Source: Citrobacter sp.
GTDB taxonomy: Bacteria > Pseudomonadota > Gammaproteobacteria > Enterobacterales > Enterobacteriaceae
DNA length: 46,057 nt
Reading direction: 5' to 3'
NCBI GenBank assembly: GCA_019415335.1
Contig: DXKH01000032.1
Location: forward strand, 1 to 46,057
Shown: in pieces, positions 1-9,015 of the stretch
Numbering within the stretch: position 1 is the first letter of the stretch
Layout: every line of letters starts with the position of its first letter
Position numbers and translations under genes: made by a program
Notes under the pieces: model-generated
The model's database searches: none
What the model was told of the DNA's origin: nothing
What the model saw: only the letters and a program-made list of their open reading frames with translations

Positions 1-1
1 G

Positions 2-304
<303 letters not shown>

Positions 305-331
305 GATATCGCTCAGGCGACATCCTGTTAG

Positions 332-362
332 AAGGGCTGGCCAGTTGGCTGGCCCTTTTTTT
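332..362 (+). terminator. rho-independent terminator after rplS
   Basis: GC-rich stem AAGGGC..GCC / GGC..GCCCTT around an AGTT loop, followed by a run of seven T. It lies 28 bp after the rplS stop and closes the ribosomal protein operon. Confidence 0.9.
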
Positions 363-445
363 ATCTCCCTTTTACTCACAGCGTTAACCTTCAGTTCATA
401 AATCATTTACAATGCCCCTCGTTCGCTGTGGGAGGGACAGAGGTT

Positions 446-856
446 ATGGGTAAAATTCGTCAGTCAGGTTTTCAGCGGCACGCGGCATGTCTCGCGTTGT
501 TTGCGATCCTGTTGATTGTCATTGCCCCGCTAATCTCCGTTGCGCTGCAAAAAGACCCGATGAGCGCGATGCCGGGTATGCATCATGAGATGAGTTCGAT
601 GGCGAAGTACTCCGGGCATCACAGTGATTCTCCTTCCGTCCCGATACCTGTCGATCACGGCGAAGCCTGTGGCTATTGTGTGTTACTGGCTCATGTTCCA
701 GGGCTTATCCTGGCGATGATGATTCTGCTCTGCGGCGTTCTGCTCAGAGTGCAATGCACACCCGCTCGTCCGACGGTAAAACACTGGTATTTCTTCCCCT
801 GGCTGTATCCTGATACGCGTGCGCCGCCGCGCAGGTCCTCACTTTCCTGTTTCTGA
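446..856 (+). CDS. DUF2946-type small membrane protein
   Basis: 136 residues, started at ATG 446 behind GGGAGGGACAGAGG; a GTG at 428 is open but has no better site. There is an N-terminal hydrophobic segment (about residues 14-35), then a Met/His-rich stretch (PGMHHEM, SGHH), a CGYC pair next to a second hydrophobic segment (about 80-100), and a short basic tail. Such DUF2946 proteins often stand beside PepSY membrane proteins and metal-uptake or copper genes, and the His/Met/Cys-rich exposed loop suggests metal contact. It is 56 bp upstream of a PepSY gene and probably cotranscribed. I recall no counterpart here in E. coli K-12, so the pair looks accessory. Function not known. Confidence 0.7.
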   Translation: MGKIRQSGFQRHAACLALFAILLIVIAPLISVALQKDPMSAMPGMHHEMSSMAKYSGHHSDSPSVPIPVDHGEACGYCVLLAHVPGLILAMMILLCGVLLRVQCTPARPTVKHWYFFPWLYPDTRAPPRRSSLSCF

Positions 857-912
857 AAATAAGATTGACGCATAAGCGTCACGACACTCTTTTGCTTTTT
901 CTGAGGAAAAGT

Positions 913-2271
913 ATGACAACCTGCACACCGCGCGCGGCATGGATAACCCTGCTGCGACGCCTTCATTTCTATGTCGGCCTGTTTGTCGGGCCATTTATCT
1001 TTGTTGCCGCACTGACCGGCACGCTGTATGTGGCGACGCCGCAACTGGAAGAGGCCATTTACGCTCAGGCACTTAACGCGACGACGCAGGGAGAGCCGCA
1101 ATCGCTGACGGCACAGGTTGCGATCGCGCAGCAGGTGACCGGTGGACACCTGCGCCTGCACGCCGTTCGCCCTGGACTGGAACCTGGCGATACAACACGA
1201 GTCATGTTTGCCGACCCTACGCTGGCGGCCTCTGAACATCGGGCCATTTTTATCGATCCGGTAACCCTGGCCGTTAAAGGCGATATGCCGGTGTACGGAA
1301 CCAGCGGCATTCTGCCTCTACGTCAGTGGATTGATTATGCGCACCGTTCGCTACTGTTGGGGGAGGCCGGGCGCCTCTACAGTGAACTGGCGGCATCCTG
1401 GATGTGGGTAGCGGCGCTGGGCGGCATTGCACTCTGGTCAGTAACGCGACCCCGGCGGAGGTTGAATAATCCAGTACAGAATCACCGGCGCCTGCACGTT
1501 TCGTTGGGATGGTTGTTGTTCGTCGGAATGCTGCTGTTTTCGGCCACCGGTCTGACCTGGTCGCAGTGGGCAGGCGGCAACGTGGATAAAATGCGCGCAG
1601 CGTTTGGCTGGCTGACGCCACAGCTTAATGCTCAACTTCATGGACCTCAACAGCCTCATGATGAGCATGCAGACCATCATGGCGGGATGGTGATGTCTGC
1701 GATGCATGTGAATATTCGTCAGTTCGATACCGTATTACAGACCGCGCGAACGGCAGGACTCAATGCGCTTCGGCTGGAAATTCGCCCGCCGAAGGATACG
1801 CAGCATGGCTGGACGGTAACGGAAATTGATCGCCGCTGGCCTACGCAGGTGGATGCCGTTGCCGTTGACCCGACTACGCTGCAGGTGACCGACCACACCC
1901 GGTTTGCTGACTTCCCACTAATGGCGAAGTTGACGCGTTGGGGCGTCGATTTTCATATGGGCATTCTGCTGGGATTGCCGAATCAATTACTGCTAATCGG
2001 TTTTGGCGTCGGCCTTTGCCTGATGATCGTAATTGGCTATCGGCTGTGGTGGATTCGCCGCCCGGCGAGCCCATCAGCCAGTCCGGCGCAAACGCTGGTT
2101 CAAAGCTGGCTCATGCTGAGCGTTTGGGGGCGTGTGGGTGTCGGGTTGCTGGCGATTGTGCTCGGACTGGCGATGCCAGTGCTGGGGGGAAGTCTGCTGC
2201 TGTTTATGCTGGTCGACTGGTTGCGCTGGGTTCACGCATCACGGGCGGTAATCGCGCAGTCAGCCGACTGA
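913..2271 (+). CDS. PepSY-associated TM-helix protein
   Basis: 452 residues from ATG 913, preceded by GAGGAAAAGT; the in-frame ATG at 865 lacks this site. Inner-membrane protein of the PepSY_TM family: first helix near residues 24-42, further helices near 160-180 and 200-220, a large periplasmic part, and helices at the C-terminus (about 355-380 and 405-430). A His-rich loop (HGPQQPHDEHADHHGGMVM, near 230-255) could bind metal. Family members are associated with siderophore-iron reduction or uptake and copper handling; which applies here cannot be told from sequence. It follows the DUF2946 gene and converges with yfiB, ending 3 bp from it. Inserted relative to my memory of the E. coli rplS-yfiB junction. 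Confidence 0.8.
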   Translation: MTTCTPRAAWITLLRRLHFYVGLFVGPFIFVAALTGTLYVATPQLEEAIYAQALNATTQGEPQSLTAQVAIAQQVTGGHLRLHAVRPGLEPGDTTRVMFADPTLAASEHRAIFIDPVTLAVKGDMPVYGTSGILPLRQWIDYAHRSLLLGEAGRLYSELAASWMWVAALGGIALWSVTRPRRRLNNPVQNHRRLHVSLGWLLFVGMLLFSATGLTWSQWAGGNVDKMRAAFGWLTPQLNAQLHGPQQPHDEHADHHGGMVMSAMHVNIRQFDTVLQTARTAGLNALRLEIRPPKDTQHGWTVTEIDRRWPTQVDAVAVDPTTLQVTDHTRFADFPLMAKLTRWGVDFHMGILLGLPNQLLLIGFGVGLCLMIVIGYRLWWIRRPASPSASPAQTLVQSWLMLSVWGRVGVGLLAIVLGLAMPVLGGSLLLFMLVDWLRWVHASRAVIAQSAD

Positions 2272-2274
2272 GGT

Positions 2275-2757
2275 TTAAGGCGTGCTGATGACCACGGCGA
2301 CACGGCGGTTTTCAGCGCGACCTTTCGCCGACTGGTTGCTGGCGATCGGGTATTTCTTCCCTAATCCCTGAGTGGTCAGATTGGTGCGCGGAATCTTCGC
2401 GCCTTCTGACCACGCGTCCGCCACAACATTGGCGCGTTTGAGTGATAACGCCTCATTGTAGCTGTCCTCGCCGTAGTTATCGGTATGCCCATCCATACGC
2501 GCATGATTCAGACCCACTGAGGCCAGACGAGCGGCCATCGACTGGATCTGCTGCTGGCTTTCCGCACGCAGCGTGTAGTCATTCTTATCAAACAGGATGG
2601 TGTCGGAAAGCCCCAGAGACCAGTCTCCCGCGGATTCAGTAAATCCGTACGACTGCATGGCCGCTACCTGCTCAGGCGTGAATTTGCCCTGTGGAGCCTG
2701 ACAGCCTGCCAGCAGTAGCGTGGCAAGAATGAGTGGAGATAAAAGACGCTTAAGCAT
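2275..2757 (-). CDS. yfiB: OmpA-family lipoprotein YfiB
   Basis: 160 residues with a lipoprotein signal (LLLAGC, Cys near residue 19) and a C-terminal OmpA-like peptidoglycan-binding domain (DGHTDNYG..N.ALSLKRA, GKKYPI, NRRVAV). In the YfiBNR system outer-membrane YfiB sequesters periplasmic YfiR and so relieves its inhibition of the diguanylate cyclase. It is the last gene of yfiR-dgcN-yfiB on the minus strand, 15 bp after dgcN. Full length and intact. Confidence 0.95.
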   Translation of the reverse strand: MLKRLLSPLILATLLLAGCQAPQGKFTPEQVAAMQSYGFTESAGDWSLGLSDTILFDKNDYTLRAESQQQIQSMAARLASVGLNHARMDGHTDNYGEDSYNEALSLKRANVVADAWSEGAKIPRTNLTTQGLGKKYPIASNQSAKGRAENRRVAVVISTP

Positions 2758-2772
2758 GTGTGCATTCCTTTT

Positions 2773-3996
2773 TTATTTAATCGAGCGCTCTGTGCGCTGA
2801 TGTTTAGCCTGATACATATTGCGATCGGCCAGTTCTTGTAATTTCTCGGCGGAAGCGTGCTCCCAGGTCAGCGCGTAACCCATACTCAGCGTCATACTGA
2901 CTAAATGCCCGTTATGCAGGTCAAAAGGACGATTAAACTCTTGTGACAGCGCGGCGCTGATTCGCTGGACTTCATAGTCTGAATGGACGCCGTAAAGCAC
3001 GACGGCAAACTCATCTCCGCCGAGGCGATAAGGGATATGGCGGTTGCCACCAAATTCAGCCAGTCGTCTGGCAACTTCAATCAGCACGCGATCGCCTGCG
3101 GCATGTCCCCAGGTGTCATTTACGAATTTGAAGTTATCGCCATCAAGAAACAGGAGTGCTGAGCTGCTACGGGCAGAATTGTCGTTCATCAGCGCGCTGA
3201 TGCTGCTCCGGAACGCCGCCCGGTTTGCCAGACCCGTCAGCGGATCGTGCAACGCCGTTCGCAGTAATTGTGCATTTTTGGCCTGTAAACGCAGCTGCCA
3301 CTCTTCCATTTCGTCCAGCAGACTGTTGAAGTCCTGGGCAAAATTATGGAACTCTTCAATCCGCTCTTCAGAGACGCGGCGGGAGAAGTTACGGTTGGTA
3401 CGCACATCGTGCACCACCTCGGTGATATTTTGCAGCGCCTCAACCACGCCACTATGCAGATGACGGGTCAGCAAAATGGCGATACCGGAGGCCAACAGAA
3501 TTGACCCGGTGAGCACGGCCAGAGAAAGCCAGATGAAGTGGCTGATTAAGCTGTCACGCGCGGTAAGTCTAACTTCACCGATAATCTCCCCGCTGTGCCA
3601 GACGGGCTGGGCAACAGGGAAGGGAAAGAGCCAGTGGCTGATAAAATCACCCAGCTTATCGTCGTTCTCCTGCGCGTTATAGTGCCAGGAAGCAATGACA
3701 TTCTGATTATTGTCACGCACTTCAGCGGCGGAAAATTGCCCCTGCTGACCGAGCGCGGCCAGTGTCTCTGCGGCGGCGGCATCATCGGTGAATACCAGCG
3801 CGGCCTCCAGGCTGTGAGTCATTGTCGCCGCCGTGAGTTCGAGGTTTTTTTGCGCATACTGTTTTAACGTCAGTACCGAAGCCACACACAGCAGCAGCCA
3901 GATCAGCGTCATGGTCACGATCACGCTGGTGATGTTGATGCGTCGCAACGCTCGCTTAAACGTTGGACGGGGGGTAGGGGAATGATCCTTATCCAT
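2773..3996 (-). CDS. dgcN: diguanylate cyclase DgcN (YfiN)
   Basis: 407 residues: TM helix about 22-44, periplasmic sensor domain to about 150, TM helix about 152-176, HAMP segment to about 230, then a GGDEF domain with an intact GGDEF signature at 326-330. It makes c-di-GMP from two GTP at the inner membrane; periplasmic YfiR holds it inactive until cell-envelope stress or YfiB releases it, and in E. coli it can also act at the division site. Its ATG overlaps the yfiR stop by 8 bp, so the two are translationally coupled. No truncation. Confidence 0.96.
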   Translation of the reverse strand: MDKDHSPTPRPTFKRALRRINITSVIVTMTLIWLLLCVASVLTLKQYAQKNLELTAATMTHSLEAALVFTDDAAAAETLAALGQQGQFSAAEVRDNNQNVIASWHYNAQENDDKLGDFISHWLFPFPVAQPVWHSGEIIGEVRLTARDSLISHFIWLSLAVLTGSILLASGIAILLTRHLHSGVVEALQNITEVVHDVRTNRNFSRRVSEERIEEFHNFAQDFNSLLDEMEEWQLRLQAKNAQLLRTALHDPLTGLANRAAFRSSISALMNDNSARSSSALLFLDGDNFKFVNDTWGHAAGDRVLIEVARRLAEFGGNRHIPYRLGGDEFAVVLYGVHSDYEVQRISAALSQEFNRPFDLHNGHLVSMTLSMGYALTWEHASAEKLQELADRNMYQAKHQRTERSIK

Positions 3997-4507
3997 GCTT
4001 TTTATTCCGTGCGAGCATTAATACATCCGGATTGACCCTTACGCCACTGCGCGACAAGGAATCCAGATTAACGGAGAATCTGACATCATTATTGTTAATA
4101 ATCAGACAAAAGGCGCTACCAATAATGCATTCGGTATTCTGTTCTGCAATTAATAACAACGCCTTAGACGGATATTTATTTGTTAATTCAACCTGAGCAG
4201 TGGGAGATTCACTGCCGAAATAAACACCATCACAGCGAGCCGTTAATGCTTCTTGTTCGGTGTTAATAATGACGGGTTGATAAGGCAGCGGCGTATCACT
4301 GCTGTCTTCCAGAACGCGGACGAACCGGGAAGACGAGAAAATGCACAGCCTGGGCGGCCCTGAGAGGGCTGGCCAGCGCGTATAGCTGACGATACCAGAG
4401 ACCATTGCGCGAACGTTTTTCGCCGCATCAGGGATGTCCTGAGCACAAACTGGCGACCCTGCCAGTAAAAGCATTAACAGCATCAGGCGTCGGTGAGAAG
4501 CGAACAT
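3989..4507 (-). CDS. yfiR: periplasmic DgcN inhibitor YfiR
   Basis: 172 residues from ATG 4507 (site GAGGAAATCGTT); nine extra upstream codons are open but the E. coli start corresponds to this one. Signal peptide ending near SPVCAQ, then a DUF4154-type periplasmic domain with four Cys (in LCIFSS, ARCDG, TECIIG, FCLII) that form the two disulfides known in YfiR. It binds the periplasmic domain of DgcN and shuts off c-di-GMP synthesis; it responds to periplasmic redox state. First gene of the operon. Confidence 0.95.
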   Translation of the reverse strand: MFASHRRLMLLMLLLAGSPVCAQDIPDAAKNVRAMVSGIVSYTRWPALSGPPRLCIFSSSRFVRVLEDSSDTPLPYQPVIINTEQEALTARCDGVYFGSESPTAQVELTNKYPSKALLLIAEQNTECIIGSAFCLIINNNDVRFSVNLDSLSRSGVRVNPDVLMLARNKKHG

Positions 4508-4647
4508 AACGATTTCCTCACCAGCATCTTTCATCAGTCATCAAAATACATCCATGTTTTGTTTAAAGCAAAATAGCATTATTTTTGCGGAGCGTCATTA
4601 TACCTTGTAGATTAACAGATGTGCTTTAAGTTAAATCTGATCAAATA

Positions 4648-5022
4648 TTAATTCAGACGTGTTGAGCCGACATTTTCATCAGCACCTTGTTGCCATGCTT
4701 CACGCAACTGACTGGCATTTTCTACCGTATCGCAACTGGCAGGGAAGGTTTTCCCCGTTACGCCTCTGGCATAGGCAAAATTTTGCTGACAGGTTTTACG
4801 TTGACCTTCTGCGTAGCCTTTGAGGTATTGCGGACGATCCACCTCCGGGTCATTAAAGGTATCGGCCAGCGTTTCATTATCCTTAACCGCAACGCCGGAA
4901 ATCGCATCTTCGATGCCGGCATCATACCAGTCGGTGCTGGTCCATGTTGGTGCGTGAGTGTAAGGATCGATCTGACAGCCACTGAGCAGAAAAATGACTG
5001 CAATACTGACTCTTCTCGTCAT
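4648..5022 (-). CDS. yfiL: putative lipoprotein YfiL
   Basis: 124 residues from ATG 5022 (AGGAGAACGA); the fourteen open codons upstream lack a site. Short signal peptide with lipobox LLSGC, then a 106-residue hydrophilic domain (DUF2799-like) with two further Cys (KTCQQ, ASCDT). Recognised by similarity and by position between yfiR and aroF, as in E. coli. Function unknown. It is divergent from aroF, so the 214-bp gap to aroF holds both promoters. Confidence 0.9.
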   Translation of the reverse strand: MTRRVSIAVIFLLSGCQIDPYTHAPTWTSTDWYDAGIEDAISGVAVKDNETLADTFNDPEVDRPQYLKGYAEGQRKTCQQNFAYARGVTGKTFPASCDTVENASQLREAWQQGADENVGSTRLN

Positions 5023-5072
5023 TGTTCGTTCTCCTGTTTTTTCAAAGCATAGCGGATCGCGCAATAAGTGAG

Positions 5073-5143
5073 TGTAAATTATTTAGTACATAATAGTGGG
5101 CTTTAAATCGAGCCAAAATGGCTTATGTAACGTAATGTTTACG
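5073..5143 (+). promoter_or_regulatory. TyrR boxes upstream of aroF
   Basis: Two matches to the TyrR box TGTAAA-N6-TTTACA: a weaker one at 5073-5090 (TGTAAA..AGTACA) and a strong one at 5126-5143 (TGTAAC..TTTACG). In E. coli TyrR with tyrosine represses aroF-tyrA through several such boxes; the pattern is kept here. The positions are seen; the regulator is inferred from conserved context. Confidence 0.8.
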
Positions 5144-5152
5144 TATTTTGGA

Positions 5153-5180
5153 TTGATATCTTTACTCATTGTGTTATCGT
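5153..5180 (+). promoter_or_regulatory. candidate sigma70 promoter of aroF-tyrA
   Basis: TTGATA at 5153-5158 and TATCGT at 5175-5180 with a 16-bp spacer, just downstream of the strong TyrR box and 57 bp before the aroF ATG. Reasonable but not a strong match. Confidence 0.5.
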
Positions 5181-5236
5181 TACGTCATCCTCACTGAAGA
5201 AAACTATCGCAAACGAGCTAAAACAGGATCGCCATC

Positions 5237-6307
5237 ATGCAAAAAGACGCGCTGAACAACGTACATATTACCGACGAACAGGTTCTGATGACCCCGGAAC
5301 AACTTAAAGCGGAATTCCCGCTGAGCCTGGCGCAAGAGGCGCAAATCGCCCAGTCGCGCAAAACTATTTCTGACATCATTGCCGGTCGCGATCCGCGCCT
5401 GTTGGTGGTGTGTGGTCCGTGTTCCATTCACGATCCTGAAATGGCCCTGGAATATGCTCGTCGATTTAAAGCCCTTGCCGCAGAGGTCAGCGATAGCCTC
5501 TATCTGGTGATGCGCGTCTATTTTGAAAAACCCCGTACCACCGTCGGCTGGAAAGGGTTAATTAACGATCCTCATATGGATGGCTCCTTTGACGTTGAGG
5601 CCGGTCTGAAAATTGCGCGTCAGCTGCTGCTTGAACTGGTCAATATGGGATTGCCGCTGGCGACAGAAGCGCTGGATCCGAACAGTCCGCAATACCTGGG
5701 CGATCTGTTTAGCTGGTCCGCGATTGGCGCACGCACCACGGAATCACAAACGCACCGTGAAATGGCGTCGGGTCTGTCGATGCCGGTGGGTTTCAAAAAC
5801 GGCACCGATGGCAGTCTGGCAACGGCGATCAACGCCATGCGCGCGGCAGCACAGTCGCACCGCTTTGTCGGTATTAACCAGGCAGGTCAGGTTGCGCTGC
5901 TGCAAACTCAGGGTAACCCGGATGGGCATGTGATCCTGCGCGGCGGCAAAGCGCCTAACTACAGCCCGGCAGATGTCGCCCAGTGCGAAAAAGAGATGGA
6001 GCAGGCGGGACTGCGACCGTCACTGATGGTAGATTGCAGTCATGGTAACTCCAATAAAGATTACCGTCGTCAGCCTGCCGTGGCGGAGTCGGTGGTTGCG
6101 CAAATTAAAGATGGCAACCGCTCAATCATCGGCCTGATGATTGAAAGTAATATTCATGAAGGCAACCAGTCCTCCGAGCAACCGCGCAGCGAAATGAAGT
6201 ACGGCGTGTCCGTTACCGATGCCTGCATCAGTTGGGAAATGACGGACGCGTTACTGCGTGAAATTAACAAAGACTTGAACGGTCAGTTGGCGGCGCGCCA
6301 GGCTTAA
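5237..6307 (+). CDS. aroF: Tyr-sensitive DAHP synthase
   Basis: 356 residues, the full E. coli length. Condenses phosphoenolpyruvate and erythrose 4-phosphate to DAHP, first step of the shikimate pathway; this isozyme is feedback-inhibited by tyrosine. Class I signatures are present: [12 protein letters not shown] with the metal-binding Cys, [10 protein letters not shown], and DCSHGNSNK near the C-terminus. Start ATG 5237 follows AACAGGATCGCC. Operon with tyrA 10 bp downstream, under the TyrR boxes. Confidence 0.98.
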   Translation: MQKDALNNVHITDEQVLMTPEQLKAEFPLSLAQEAQIAQSRKTISDIIAGRDPRLLVVCGPCSIHDPEMALEYARRFKALAAEVSDSLYLVMRVYFEKPRTTVGWKGLINDPHMDGSFDVEAGLKIARQLLLELVNMGLPLATEALDPNSPQYLGDLFSWSAIGARTTESQTHREMASGLSMPVGFKNGTDGSLATAINAMRAAAQSHRFVGINQAGQVALLQTQGNPDGHVILRGGKAPNYSPADVAQCEKEMEQAGLRPSLMVDCSHGNSNKDYRRQPAVAESVVAQIKDGNRSIIGLMIESNIHEGNQSSEQPRSEMKYGVSVTDACISWEMTDALLREINKDLNGQLAARQA

Positions 6308-6317
6308 GAGGTTCGTT

Positions 6318-7439
6318 ATGGTTGCTGAGTTGACCGCATTACGCGATCAAATTGATGAAGTAGACAAGGCGTTGCTGGATTTGCTGGCGCGCCGTCTGGA
6401 ACTGGTGGCTGAGGTCGGTGAAGTCAAAAGCCGCTTTGGCCTGCCGATTTACGTACCGGAGCGCGAAGCCTCGATGCTGGCGTCGCGCCGTGCTGAAGCG
6501 GAAGCGCTCGGCGTGCCGCCGGATCTGATTGAAGATGTGTTACGCCGGGTTATGCGTGAGTCCTATTCCAGTGAGAACGATAAAGGGTTTAAGACGCTGT
6601 GTCCTTCGCTGCGCCCGGTGGTGATTGTCGGCGGTGGCGGTCAGATGGGACGGTTGTTCGAGAAAATGCTCACCCTGTCGGGCTATCAGGTGCGGATCCT
6701 CGAACAGCATGACTGGGATCGCGCGCAGGAGATCGTCGCGGATGCCGGCATGGTGATCGTCAGCGTCCCGATCCATCTGACGGAATCGGTGATCGGCAAG
6801 TTACCGCCTTTGCCAGCCGACTGTATTTTGGTCGATCTGGCGTCGGTGAAAAACGGTCCTTTACAGGCAATGTTGGCGGCGCACGCCGGCCCGGTGCTCG
6901 GTCTGCACCCGATGTTTGGTCCGGACAGCGGCAGCCTGGCAAAGCAGGTGGTGGTCTGGTGCGATGGGCGTAATCCGGAAGCTTATCAGTGGTTCCTGGA
7001 GCAGATTCAGGTGTGGGGCGCGCGGCTGCACCGCATTAGCGCCGTCGAGCACGATCAAAACATGGCGTTCATTCAGGCGCTGCGTCACTTTGCGACCTTT
7101 GCCTATGGTCTGCATCTGGCAGAAGAAAACGTGCAGCTTGAACAGTTGCTGGCGCTCTCTTCGCCGATTTATCGTCTTGAACTGGCGATGGTGGGGCGAC
7201 TGTTTGCTCAGGATCCACAGCTTTATGCCGATATCATTATGTCGTCGGAGAGCAATCTGGCTCTGATTAAGCGCTACTACAAACGTTTTGGCGAAGCGAT
7301 CAACTTGCTGGAGCAGGGGGATAAACAGGCGTTTATCGACAGCTTCCGTAAAGTGGAGCACTGGTTCGGTGACTATGCGAAACGCTTCCAGAGCGAAAGT
7401 CGTACGCTATTACGCCAGGCGAATGACAGTCGACAGTAA
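6318..7439 (+). CDS. tyrA: chorismate mutase / prephenate dehydrogenase
   Basis: 373 residues. N-terminal AroQ chorismate mutase domain (about 1-90, helical, ..[16 protein letters not shown]..) fused to an NAD-dependent prephenate dehydrogenase starting at a GGGGQMG Rossmann loop near residue 104. Converts chorismate via prephenate to 4-hydroxyphenylpyruvate for tyrosine; feedback-inhibited by tyrosine. Preceded by AAGAGGTTCGTT; cotranscribed with aroF. Complete. Confidence 0.98.
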   Translation: MVAELTALRDQIDEVDKALLDLLARRLELVAEVGEVKSRFGLPIYVPEREASMLASRRAEAEALGVPPDLIEDVLRRVMRESYSSENDKGFKTLCPSLRPVVIVGGGGQMGRLFEKMLTLSGYQVRILEQHDWDRAQEIVADAGMVIVSVPIHLTESVIGKLPPLPADCILVDLASVKNGPLQAMLAAHAGPVLGLHPMFGPDSGSLAKQVVVWCDGRNPEAYQWFLEQIQVWGARLHRISAVEHDQNMAFIQALRHFATFAYGLHLAEENVQLEQLLALSSPIYRLELAMVGRLFAQDPQLYADIIMSSESNLALIKRYYKRFGEAINLLEQGDKQAFIDSFRKVEHWFGDYAKRFQSESRTLLRQANDSRQ

Positions 7440-7450
7440 TGGCTGGATTA

Positions 7451-7535
7451 TGCCGGATGGCGACGCTAAAGCGTCTTATCCGGCCTACGCAACATAAACA
7501 GCAGGCCGGACAGGCATAGCGCCCTCCGGCCTTGT
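7451..7535 (+). repeat. REP pair (BIME) between tyrA and pheA
   Basis: Two REP-like palindromic units in opposite orientation: GCCGGATGGCGACGC..TTATCCGGC at about 7452-7484 and GCCGGACAGGC..CCTCCGGC at about 7504-7531. They fill the gap between the two convergent genes, the usual place for BIMEs, which stabilise mRNA ends and bind gyrase or IHF. No separate T-rich terminator is seen here. Confidence 0.85.
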
Positions 7536-7541
7536 TGCACG

Positions 7542-8702
7542 TTAGCTCGGATCGACCGGCACCACGTTCTCACTGGGATAGCAGCCCAACACCTTCATGG
7601 AGCGAGTAATCTCGCCCAACTCCTTGAGCGCCTTTTGCATCTGCGGAGATTCCAGATTGGCCTGGATGTCGAGATAAAACATCTCTTCCCACGGATTGCC
7701 GTGTATGGGGCGGGATTCCAGTTTGGTCATGATCAGATTGTGGTTACGCATCACCAGCAGCGCTTCCACCAGGGCGCCTGCCTGTTGTCCTGTCGCCATC
7801 AGCAGCGTTGTTTTGGCTGGCACCTGGTCAGAAACGTTGATCGCTTTACGCGCCAGCACGATGAAACGAGTGATGTTCTGCGTCTGATTCGCCTCGATAC
7901 GTTCCAGGACCTGTAAACCATGCAACACGCCACCGGCTTCGCTACCGAGTGCGGCAACGTGCGGAGAGTTCGCCTGAGCGACCTTTTCCATCGCGGCAGA
8001 TGTGCTTTCGGTGTACTCAATTTTCCAGTGTGGATAACGACTGAGGAACTTGCTGCACTGCTGGAACGGCTGCGGGTGGCTGTACACCGTCTCAATGGTG
8101 TCGAGGTCTGTGGTACCGGAAACCAGCACACAGTGGTCGATAGTCACCGTCATCTCGCCCACAATTGAGAGACTGGTGTGCTGGAGTAGATCGTAGACAT
8201 CGTTAATCCCACCCGAGCTGGTGTTTTCAATCGGCACGACGGCGTAATCGGCCTGGCCGGTTTCAACCTGATTAAAGATATCGGCAAACTTCGCACAACC
8301 GCTCTCAATAAACTGCTCAAAGTGACGAGCCGCGTACTGACGTGCCGCGAGATGTGAGTAAGAGCCTTTTGGCCCCAGAAACGCCACGCGCGCAGAATGC
8401 GGATTGATCTTATTCAGATGTTGCTGGAGCAGCGCCTGCTGGGTGAGAACGGAGTCTTCGATGATGAGTTGAAAAAGGCGGGTGATGTAGTGCGCATCCA
8501 GATGATGGGCTTTGCCAAGCGTAATCAATCTGTCCAACAGATCGCGCTCGCGGTCGATATCCCGCACCGGGCGATGGGATTCAAGCTTGGCTTTACCGAC
8601 TTCAACCGCCAGCCCACGTCGCTCGGCCAGTAACGCCAGCAATTTCGCATCCAGCGAGCTGATTTTATCGCGCAGCGCCAGTAATGGGTTTTCCGATGTC
8701 AT
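7542..8702 (-). CDS. pheA: chorismate mutase / prephenate dehydratase
   Basis: 386 residues, E. coli length: AroQ mutase domain (1-95), prephenate dehydratase domain (about 105-285, with the [10 protein letters not shown] active-site segment), and an ACT regulatory domain at the C-terminus that binds phenylalanine (ESRP motif, [14 protein letters not shown]). Makes phenylpyruvate for phenylalanine. Controlled by attenuation through pheL, 98 bp upstream. Intact. Confidence 0.98.
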   Translation of the reverse strand: MTSENPLLALRDKISSLDAKLLALLAERRGLAVEVGKAKLESHRPVRDIDRERDLLDRLITLGKAHHLDAHYITRLFQLIIEDSVLTQQALLQQHLNKINPHSARVAFLGPKGSYSHLAARQYAARHFEQFIESGCAKFADIFNQVETGQADYAVVPIENTSSGGINDVYDLLQHTSLSIVGEMTVTIDHCVLVSGTTDLDTIETVYSHPQPFQQCSKFLSRYPHWKIEYTESTSAAMEKVAQANSPHVAALGSEAGGVLHGLQVLERIEANQTQNITRFIVLARKAINVSDQVPAKTTLLMATGQQAGALVEALLVMRNHNLIMTKLESRPIHGNPWEEMFYLDIQANLESPQMQKALKELGEITRSMKVLGCYPSENVVPVDPS

Positions 8703-8723
8703 AGTGTTGCCTTTATTGTTATC

Positions 8724-8756
8724 AATAAAAAAGGCCCCCCGATGTGGGAGGCCTTA
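8724..8756 (-). terminator. pheA transcription attenuator
   Basis: On the minus strand AGGCCTCCC..GGGGGGCCT is followed by a T-rich run, 22 bp before the pheA ATG and downstream of pheL. It is the intrinsic terminator arm of the attenuation switch: ribosome stalling at Phe codons in pheL favours the antiterminator. Confidence 0.92.
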
Positions 8757-8800
8757 TTGTTCGTCTTCGCATTCTTTTTCACACGACGAAAGCCTCCCAT

Positions 8801-8848
8801 TCAGGGGAAGGTAAAAAAGAATGCGAAGAAGAACGGGGTGAGTTTCAT
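8801..8848 (-). CDS. pheL: pheA operon leader peptide
   Basis: 15 codons giving MKLTPFFFAFFFTFP, with seven Phe codons. E. coli and Salmonella have a leader of the same length with the same FFFAFFFTFP end; only residues 3-4 differ. Preceded by AAGGAAACTGAT. Charged tRNA-Phe supply sets ribosome position and so termination at 8724-8756. Confidence 0.96.
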   Translation of the reverse strand: MKLTPFFFAFFFTFP

Positions 8849-8873
8849 ATCAGTTTCCTTAGGTGATGTGAGT

Positions 8874-8903
8874 AAAGTACCCGTACTGTTTTCACCCTGT
8901 CAA
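8874..8903 (-). promoter_or_regulatory. pheL-pheA promoter
   Basis: Consensus -35 TTGACA at 8898-8903 (minus strand); -10 TACTTT (18-bp spacer) or GTACTT (17-bp) at 8874-8880. The -35 box ends 3 bp from the prophage attachment core, so everything upstream of about -40 is now phage DNA. Confidence 0.85.
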
Positions 8904-8906
8904 CAA

Positions 8907-8928
8907 AAAACGCGCCCGAAGGTGCGTT
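8907..8928. other. attL core
   Basis: AAAACGCGCCCGAAGG followed by T and GCGTT; the copy at 39418-39439 is identical except for C at the 17th base. The segment is the raiA terminator hairpin. The T at 8923 makes one mismatch in the stem and is probably phage-derived, which puts the crossover to its left, in the 16 identical bases. Confidence 0.88.
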
Positions 8929-8946
8929 TATAAAGCCTGTCAAATA

Positions 8947-8983
8947 AGGCGCTCATTGATAAATCAATATGTTATGAGCGCCT
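8947..8983 (-). terminator. hairpin downstream of int
   Basis: AGGCGCTCAT and ATGAGCGCCT form a perfect 10-bp stem with a 17-base AT-rich loop; on the minus strand it is followed by TATTT. Probably ends int transcription before it reaches pheL. T-tract is weak. Confidence 0.5.
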
Positions 8984-8988
8984 CTTTT

Positions 8989-9015
8989 ACCCTAATACAC
9001 CCTAAAATGCCCTAG
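8989..9015. promoter_or_regulatory. phased CCTA decamers beside attL (candidate Cox sites)
   Basis: CCTA begins at 8991, 9001 and 9011, exactly one helical turn apart, in the contexts TACCCTAATA, CACCCTAAAA and TGCCCTAGTT. The same phased motif recurs at 10419-10452 in front of the cox-like gene. Apl/Cox-type excision factors of P2-like phages bind phased direct repeats at both att and the lysogeny switch. Confidence 0.6.

Noticed and set aside
5204..5431. Minus-strand ORFs over the aroF start
   Set aside because: Shadows of aroF; no conserved motif and opposite to a certain gene.
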